From contig CBFGSA010000111.1 in NCBI GenBank assembly GCA_965651365.1, forward strand, positions 1-9,209: 9,209 nt of DNA. Direction: 5' to 3'. Positions 5,606-9,209 of the stretch are shown here, one piece after another (position 1 is the first letter of the stretch; every line of letters begins with the position of its first letter). Made by a program: the position numbers and the translations under genes. The notes beneath the pieces are model-generated. The model ran no database searches. It was given only the letters and a program-made list of their open reading frames with translations, and had not been told where the DNA came from. This DNA comes from DASSBG01 sp965651365. Lineage in GTDB: Bacteria; Pseudomonadota; Gammaproteobacteria; Xanthomonadales; Rhodanobacteraceae.

Positions 5606-6814
5606 TCATTTTGCAGCCCGTATCGGCGTCACATTGTCTGCCGTCCGCAAACCATCAAGATAGTCCGCCCAATGCTGCATCATCTTTCGGCGCTGCTCCA
5701 TGTACTGCGCCCGGTTGTACGCGGCGCGCACCTTGTTGCGCTCGGCATGGGCCAGCTGACGCTCGATCACGTCCGGTGGCCAGCCTTGTTCGTTCAGTAT
5801 GGTTGACGCCAGGGCTCGGAACCCGTGCACCGTTGCGCGGTTGTGATAGCCAAGCCGGTACAGCGCGAATAGAAACGTGTTGGCCGATACCGGCTTGCTC
5901 AGGCTCGATCGGCCAGGAAAAAGCAGGGGAGCGCCGCCGGTGATTGCTTCCAGCTCACGCAGTGACGCGATGGCCTGCCGAGACAGCGGCACGATGTGCG
6001 CCTCGCGCATCTTCATGCGCTCGGCTGGGATACGCCACTCGGCTGCATCAAAGTCAACCTCATTCCATCGCGCGCCGCGCAGTTCCCCGGTGCGAACGAA
6101 CATCAGGGTAATCAGCCGCAGGCCAATACGGGTTGCTGGTGCGCCATCGTAGGCTTCCAGCTTCTCCAGGAAGCCGGGCAGTTCATCGCGCGGCATGGCT
6201 CGCAGGTGCTCGACCTTGCGCGTCTTGAGCACGCCACGCAGATCAGCGGCCGGGTTCACCGTTGCGCGCCGTGTCTGCACGGCATAGCGGAACACGGCGG
6301 CGATGCGCTGCGCGGTGCGGTGCGCTACCTCGATCGCGCCGCGCTTCTCGATCGTGCGCAGGCATTCGATGATCTCCGGCGGAGTGATGCTGGCAACAGG
6401 CCGCGAACCGAATGCGGGCAACGCCTCGGCTTCCAGCGAACGGCGCACATCGGCAGCATGATGTTCTGTCCAGCTACCGGCCATGCGTTCCAGCCACTCA
6501 TCGGCGACGGCGGCAAAGCTGTTGCCGCGGGCTTCACGCTCCTTGCGCTCGGCCTCGCGGCGCGCCTCGGCTGGATTGATTCCGGCATCAAGCTGCGCTC
6601 GTGCCTGATCGCGCGCCTTGCGCGCTTGGGCCAGGGAAACATCAGGGTAGGTGCCCAGCGCAAGCATGCTGGCCTTGCCGTCATAGCGGTAGCGGTAGCG
6701 CCAGTGCTTCGCCCCGGTTGTGGACACCTCAAGCGCCAGCCCGTCGCTGTCGGCAACACGGTACAGCTTGGAGCGCGGGCGCAGTGCTTTGATGCGGGTA
6801 TTGTTGAGTGCCAT
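5606..6814 (-). CDS. int: Tyrosine integrase, P4/DUF4102 arm-binding type
   Basis: This 402-residue site-specific recombinase integrates and excises the element. Residues about 1-85 form the DUF4102-type arm-DNA-binding domain (NTRIKALRPRSK, LALGTYPDVSLAQAR). About 97-180 is the SAM-like core-binding domain. The catalytic domain shows the full set: R246 in TGELRGARW, K268, H330-x2-R333 in HGFRA, H356 in LAHAERN and nucleophile Y366 in AAYNRAQY. Length and motifs are normal, so the enzyme is probably active. The start is the ATG at 6814; no clear ribosome site precedes it. The gene starts about 165 bases from the 3' end of tRNA-Asp, the standard layout for integrases of this type that recombine in a tRNA 3' end. 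Repeated GTGAGTA boxes and a possible promoter lie just upstream. Confidence 0.96.
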   Translation of the reverse strand: MALNNTRIKALRPRSKLYRVADSDGLALEVSTTGAKHWRYRYRYDGKASMLALGTYPDVSLAQARKARDQARAQLDAGINPAEARREAERKEREARGNSFAAVADEWLERMAGSWTEHHAADVRRSLEAEALPAFGSRPVASITPPEIIECLRTIEKRGAIEVAHRTAQRIAAVFRYAVQTRRATVNPAADLRGVLKTRKVEHLRAMPRDELPGFLEKLEAYDGAPATRIGLRLITLMFVRTGELRGARWNEVDFDAAEWRIPAERMKMREAHIVPLSRQAIASLRELEAITGGAPLLFPGRSSLSKPVSANTFLFALYRLGYHNRATVHGFRALASTILNEQGWPPDVIERQLAHAERNKVRAAYNRAQYMEQRRKMMQHWADYLDGLRTADNVTPIRAAK

Positions 6815-6863
6815 GTGAGTAGAATCGCGGTGTGAGTACCGCCCTACTCACGATCCTACTCAC
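6815..6863. promoter_or_regulatory. Four GTGAGTA boxes upstream of int
   Basis: GTGAGTA occurs on the plus strand at 6815-6821 and 6832-6838, and on the minus strand within 6844-6851 and 6856-6863. The last two are part of a 12-bp direct repeat (CCTACTCAC plus three bases). The two orientations face each other around about 6841. The boxes touch the int start codon and overlap its candidate promoter. They could be arm-type integrase sites, excisionase/AlpA sites, or a repressor operator. A fifth box lies in the capsid promoter. Confidence 0.6.
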
Positions 6864-6881
6864 AATCCGAACCGAACGCAA
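6853..6881 (-). promoter_or_regulatory. Candidate int promoter
   Basis: On the minus strand TTGCGT (6876-6881), a 17-base spacer and TAGGAT (6853-6858) fit a weak sigma-70 promoter. The start of transcription would be near 6846, about 30 bases before the int ATG. The -10 lies within a GTGAGTA box, as in the capsid promoter. Confidence 0.4.
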
Positions 6882-6908
6882 GCGAACCATTGCGAATCAA
6901 TACGGCAC

Positions 6909-6934
6909 AAAAAACCCCGCTGTTATGCGGGGTT
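6909..6934 (-). terminator. Intrinsic terminator of the tRNA operon
   Basis: On the minus strand AACCCCGC and GCGGGGTT form an 8-bp stem with a 6-base loop, and the second arm runs into six T (6914 to 6909). It lies about 45 bases beyond the tRNA-Asp 3' end and before int. It therefore ends the tRNA transcript and insulates int from it. Confidence 0.85.
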
Positions 6935-6978
6935 CCAAGTGATTCGTGGACTTTTGCGAACGTCTTTGAATCTTGCGA

Positions 6979-7005
6979 TGGCGGAGCGGACGGGACTCGA
7001 ACCCG
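6979..7005. other. Predicted attachment-site core (3' part of tRNA-Asp)
   Basis: DUF4102-type integrases usually recombine in the 3' half of a tRNA gene and lie next to it. The T-arm and 3' acceptor strand of tRNA-Asp are therefore the likely core of this element's right att site. The matching copy should lie left of the window, so the exact length cannot be seen here. Confidence 0.45.
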
Positions 7006-7055
7006 CGACCTCCGGCGTGACAGGCCAGCATTCTAACCAACTGAACTACCGCTCC
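6979..7055 (-). tRNA. tRNA-Asp(GTC)
   Basis: A complete 77-base tRNA: acceptor stem GGAGCGG/CCGCTCC, D-arm AGTTCAGTTGGTTAGA, anticodon GTC at 7021-7019 in the loop CTGTCAC, T-arm GGGTTCGAGTCCC, discriminator G and encoded CCA. It is the last gene of the Ala–Glu–Asp operon. The adjacent integrase and the position of its 3' end suggest that this gene is the element's attachment site and that integration kept the tRNA intact. Confidence 0.97.
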
Positions 7056-7070
7056 AAATTTTGAATTGTA
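7036..7070 (-). repeat. 35-bp direct repeat, copy A (5' part of tRNA-Asp and leader)
   Basis: This stretch holds the first 20 bases of tRNA-Asp and 15 bases of upstream DNA. It matches 7172-7206 with one mismatch (7063 against 7199). Confidence 0.9.
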
Positions 7071-7120
7071 TCGTGTCAGCCATCCGTGGCGGCTGTGCCG
7101 TTCGCCATCCATGGCTCACC

Positions 7121-7171
7121 GGTTTTGTTCGTGCGAGCGTCCACAGGACACTCGCAAGCACTCACAAAACC
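7121..7171. repeat. 51-bp imperfect palindrome between tRNA-Glu and tRNA-Asp
   Basis: The outer arms GGTTTTGT (7121-7128) and ACAAAACC (7164-7171) are exact. An inner stem pairs GCGAGCGTCC (7133-7142) with GGACACTCGC (7146-7155), with one G/T type mismatch and a 3-base loop. The right end touches the truncated tRNA-Asp copy with no gap. It may be a small non-coding mobile repeat, or a hairpin that guides processing of the tRNA precursor. Confidence 0.65.
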
Positions 7172-7206
7172 ACCAACTGAACTACCGCTCCAAATTTTCA
7201 ATTGTA
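7172..7206 (-). pseudogene. tRNA-Asp 5' fragment (35-bp direct repeat, copy B)
   Basis: Bases 7191-7172 repeat the first 20 bases of tRNA-Asp exactly (acceptor 5' strand and half of the D-arm), and 7192-7206 repeat its leader with one change. The copy then stops in the D-loop, and the palindrome begins. It is best read as the remnant of a tandem second tRNA-Asp gene. It cannot fold into a tRNA. Confidence 0.8.
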
Positions 7207-7249
7207 ACTGCGTGCACCTTCCGTGGCGATTCTTTCATTTGTCGATACT

Positions 7250-7325
7250 TGGCGTCCCCAAGGGGATTCGAACCCCTGTTGCCGCCGTGAAAGGGCGGTG
7301 TCCTGGGCCTCTAGACGATGGGGAC
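7250..7325 (-). tRNA. tRNA-Glu(TTC)
   Basis: A complete 76-base tRNA: acceptor GTCCCCA/TGGGGAC, anticodon TTC at 7291-7289 in CTTTCAC, T-arm GGGGTTCGAATCCCC and encoded CCA. It nearly equals the well-known E. coli tRNA-Glu and is the middle functional gene of the operon. Confidence 0.98.
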
Positions 7326-7330
7326 TGTCT

Positions 7331-7406
<76 letters not shown>

Positions 7407-7423
7407 GCAACTGGAAGCCGGCA

Positions 7424-7452
7424 AGTCTAGTGGCGGTGTTGGAATTGGTCAA
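7424..7452 (-). promoter_or_regulatory. Promoter of the tRNA operon
   Basis: On the minus strand TTGACC (7447-7452), a 17-base spacer and TAGACT (7424-7429) precede a GC-rich discriminator (TGCCGGC), as expected of growth-rate-controlled stable RNA promoters. An A-rich tract just upstream of the -35 could act as an UP element. Transcription should start near 7417. Confidence 0.85.
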
Positions 7453-7585
7453 GAGTTTTTCGTCAATTCAGGACAAATGGGCGCCGCTGACGGGATGGCA
7501 GGTCTCGTGGCGCGTGCATCGCGACTTCACGCACAAGGCGGACGGGTTGCTCGGTAGTCAGCAACTTTGGCAACAACCGCGTGCC

Positions 7586-7741
7586 GTCGTTCCCGCGAAA
7601 GCGGGACTGCGCAGGCAGGAGGCCGGAGCGAACATCGGCGAAGTCGATGGTCCGAAGGGCGAGCTGCCGAGGCAGCGAGTAATCCAGTGACTTTGCGCTT
7701 TCCCGTCGAAAGCGCTGGGTCCCCGCCTTCGCGGGGACGAC
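7586..7741. repeat. Facing pair of REP-like hairpins
   Basis: GTCGTTCCCGCGAAAGCGGG (from 7586; stem TCCCGC/GCGGGA, loop GAAA) and the inverted near-copy at 7719-7741 (stem GTCCCCGC/GCGGGGAC, loop CTTC, then GAC) frame about 110 bases. A third stem GCGCTTT/AAAGCGC lies at 7695-7715. Paired inverted copies with a GTCG tag look like a REP doublet, common between genes in high-GC gammaproteobacteria. The whole stretch 7453-7845 holds no convincing gene; apart from this element and the antiporter leader I see nothing in it. Confidence 0.7.
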
Positions 7742-7800
7742 CAGCCATTCCACACCAAAGTACCGACGACCTGCACTGCACCACGTGTTCCCTTTCTTGC

Positions 7801-7824
7801 TGACGCCTGTGTAAGCTGGCGTCA
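7801..7824 (+). promoter_or_regulatory. Inverted repeat upstream of the antiporter gene
   Basis: TGACGCC (7801-7807) and GGCGTCA (7818-7824) are exact arms around 10 bases, ending 21 bases before the antiporter ATG. The arms could be a regulator site or a leader hairpin. I could not find a convincing -35/-10 pair nearby. Confidence 0.4.
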
Positions 7825-7845
7825 CACCTGACCATGAGGTAGCGA

Positions 7846-9209
7846 ATGCACGACATCGGCTTTCTGCGTGACCTGGCAATCGTGATGCTGGTGGCCGGCG
7901 CGACCACGGTGATTTTCCACCGTCTGCGCCAGCCGGCCCTGCTGGGCTATATCCTGGCCGGCATGCTGATCGGTCCGCACACGCCGGGTGTGCTGGTGGG
8001 CGACCAGCAGGCCATCGGCGACATTGCCGATCTGGGCGTGGTGCTGCTGATGTTCACGCTGGGCCTGGAGTTCAGCATCGGCAAGCTGCGCCGTGTGGGT
8101 GCGGCGGTGATGCTGGTGGCGGTAGCTGAAGTCGGCTTCATGCTGGTGGTGGGTTACCAGCTTGGCCTGGCCTTCGGCTGGAGCAAGATCGATGCGATGT
8201 TTCTCGCCGGTGGCCTGGGTCTTTCCTCGACCATGGTGGTGACCCGGGTGCTGCGCGAGCAGGGCCTGATGCAGCGGCCGTTTGCCCATGACGTGGTCAG
8301 CCTGCTGGTGGCCGAGGACGTGCTGTCGGTGGTGCTGATCACGCTGCTCAGCGCGGTGGCGATCGGCGGCAGCATCGAGACCGGCGATGCCATGTCGGTG
8401 CTGGGTCACCTGCTGCTGTTCGTGGTGGTGGCGATTCTGCTGGGCCTGCTGATCCTGCCGCGGCTGATCGATTACGTCGCATCGTTCCAGCGCAACGAAA
8501 TGCTGCTGGTGACGGTACTGGGCGTGTGTTTTGGTGCCAGCCTGCTGGCCGATTCGCTGGGCTTCAGCGTGGCCCTGGGAGCTTTCATTGCCGGGGCGGT
8601 GGTGGCCGAGTCGCGCTCGACGGCGCGCATCGTGCATCTGGTCGAGCCCTTGCGTGACATGTTCGCGGCACTGTTTTTCGTCGCCATCGGCCTGATGATT
8701 GATCCGTTGCTGCTGGTCAGGTACTGGTTGCCGGCGTTGATCGTGGCCGCGGCCGTGATCGTCGGCAAGACGCTGGCCTGTGGCACCGGCACATTTCTGA
8801 CCGGGCACGGCGCAAGGCGCGGTCTGCGGACGGGGCTCGGCATGGCGGTGATCGGCGAGTTCTCCTTCGTGATGGTGTCGATTGGCGTGTCCTACGAGGC
8901 GGTCAACGAATCGGTCTATCCGGTGGTGGTGGCCGTGTCGGTCATCTGCATGGCGGTATCACCGCATCTGTTGCGCCATTCCGATGCCATTGCCCATGGT
9001 GCCGGTCGCATGCTGCCGCGCTCGTGGCGGGACATGGTTCGCGGCTACACCGAATGGCTGGCCAACCTGCGCCCGGTGAGCGAGAACGCGGCCCTGGCCG
9101 CCATGTTCAGGCGGCTGTTGTGGCACATCGCGGTCAATATCGCCTTCATCGTCAGCCTGTTCATTGTTGGCGCCTATTTCAACGCGCACGATCAGGGCTG
9201 GTTTGCACG
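7846..9209 (+). CDS. CPA2-family monovalent cation:proton antiporter (3' end beyond window)
   Basis: This inner-membrane protein of the KefB/YbaL type exchanges K+ or Na+ for H+. The 454 visible residues are almost all transmembrane. Family landmarks are LGYILAGMLIGPHTPG (33-48), DLGVVLLMFTLGLEFSIGKL (62-81), GLGLSSTM (123-130), the AED motif with likely ion-binding D158, FSVALGAFIAGAVVAES (240-256) and FFVAIGLMIDP (277-287). After the usual transporter core (to about 390) a charged linker and at least one further hydrophobic segment (425-445) follow; a cytoplasmic TrkA-type domain may or may not come later. The start is supported by GAGG at 7836-7839, 6 bases before the ATG. It is a host gene, independent of the element, divergent from the tRNA operon. 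Confidence 0.95.
   Translation, partial: MHDIGFLRDLAIVMLVAGATTVIFHRLRQPALLGYILAGMLIGPHTPGVLVGDQQAIGDIADLGVVLLMFTLGLEFSIGKLRRVGAAVMLVAVAEVGFMLVVGYQLGLAFGWSKIDAMFLAGGLGLSSTMVVTRVLREQGLMQRPFAHDVVSLLVAEDVLSVVLITLLSAVAIGGSIETGDAMSVLGHLLLFVVVAILLGLLILPRLIDYVASFQRNEMLLVTVLGVCFGASLLADSLGFSVALGAFIAGAVVAESRSTARIVHLVEPLRDMFAALFFVAIGLMIDPLLLVRYWLPALIVAAAVIVGKTLACGTGTFLTGHGARRGLRTGLGMAVIGEFSFVMVSIGVSYEAVNESVYPVVVAVSVICMAVSPHLLRHSDAIAHGAGRMLPRSWRDMVRGYTEWLANLRPVSENAALAAMFRRLLWHIAVNIAFIVSLFIVGAYFNAHDQGWFA

Noticed and set aside
5996..6835. Plus-strand frame opposite the integrase
   Set aside because: The integrase frame carries all catalytic residues; the opposite frame has no recognisable motif and no ribosome site of note.
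7822..8808. 328-codon minus-strand frame opposite the antiporter
   Set aside because: Its product is rich in His, Gln and Arg, the usual antisense of a membrane protein gene with GC-rich third positions; the plus strand shows full CPA2 motifs.

Overview
The window is one junction between a bacterial chromosome and an integrated mobile element. The organism is probably a GC-rich gammaproteobacterium of the Lysobacterales/Xanthomonadales type. That is an inference from the high GC, the tRNA-Ala(GGC)–Glu(TTC)–Asp(GTC) operon and a facing pair of REP-like hairpins between host genes; no marker gene fixes the genus.

Host side (about 6979-9209). A minus-strand tRNA operon (promoter 7424-7452; Ala, Glu, Asp) ends at 6979. 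Between Glu and Asp lies a second, broken copy of the tRNA-Asp 5' part, directly abutting a 51-bp imperfect palindrome. To the right is an intergenic stretch with the two REP-like hairpins, then a plus-strand CPA2-type cation:proton antiporter gene that runs off the window.

Element side (1 to about 6979). All genes are on the minus strand, reading away from the tRNA: tyrosine integrase (int); two small proteins, the second with a zinc ribbon and a possible C-terminal HTH; an AlpA-type regulator; a lambda gpI-type tail assembly protein; a 68-aa unknown; a CHC2-like zinc-finger primase-type protein; a RepA-like AAA ATPase; an array of TGCGGCA boxes that may be the replication origin; a 95-aa unknown; a strong promoter; a small ORF with possible Ash/Icd likeness; and an HK97-type major capsid protein cut off by the left edge. 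The genes from alpA to the ATPase are joined by ATGA stop/start overlaps, so they look like one translationally coupled unit.

Interpretation. The order int, alpA, replication genes, then capsid as first gene of its own promoter is unlike a standard phage, where capsid follows terminase, portal and protease. It fits the known layout of capsid-forming phage-inducible chromosomal islands (cf-PICIs), satellites that make their own heads and take tails from a helper phage. The most striking point is the orphan gpI-like tail-tip assembly gene inside the regulatory/replication operon. It suggests a way for the satellite to influence helper tail assembly. The left end of the element, with the expected protease, portal, terminase and second att site, is outside the window, so this class assignment remains an inference.
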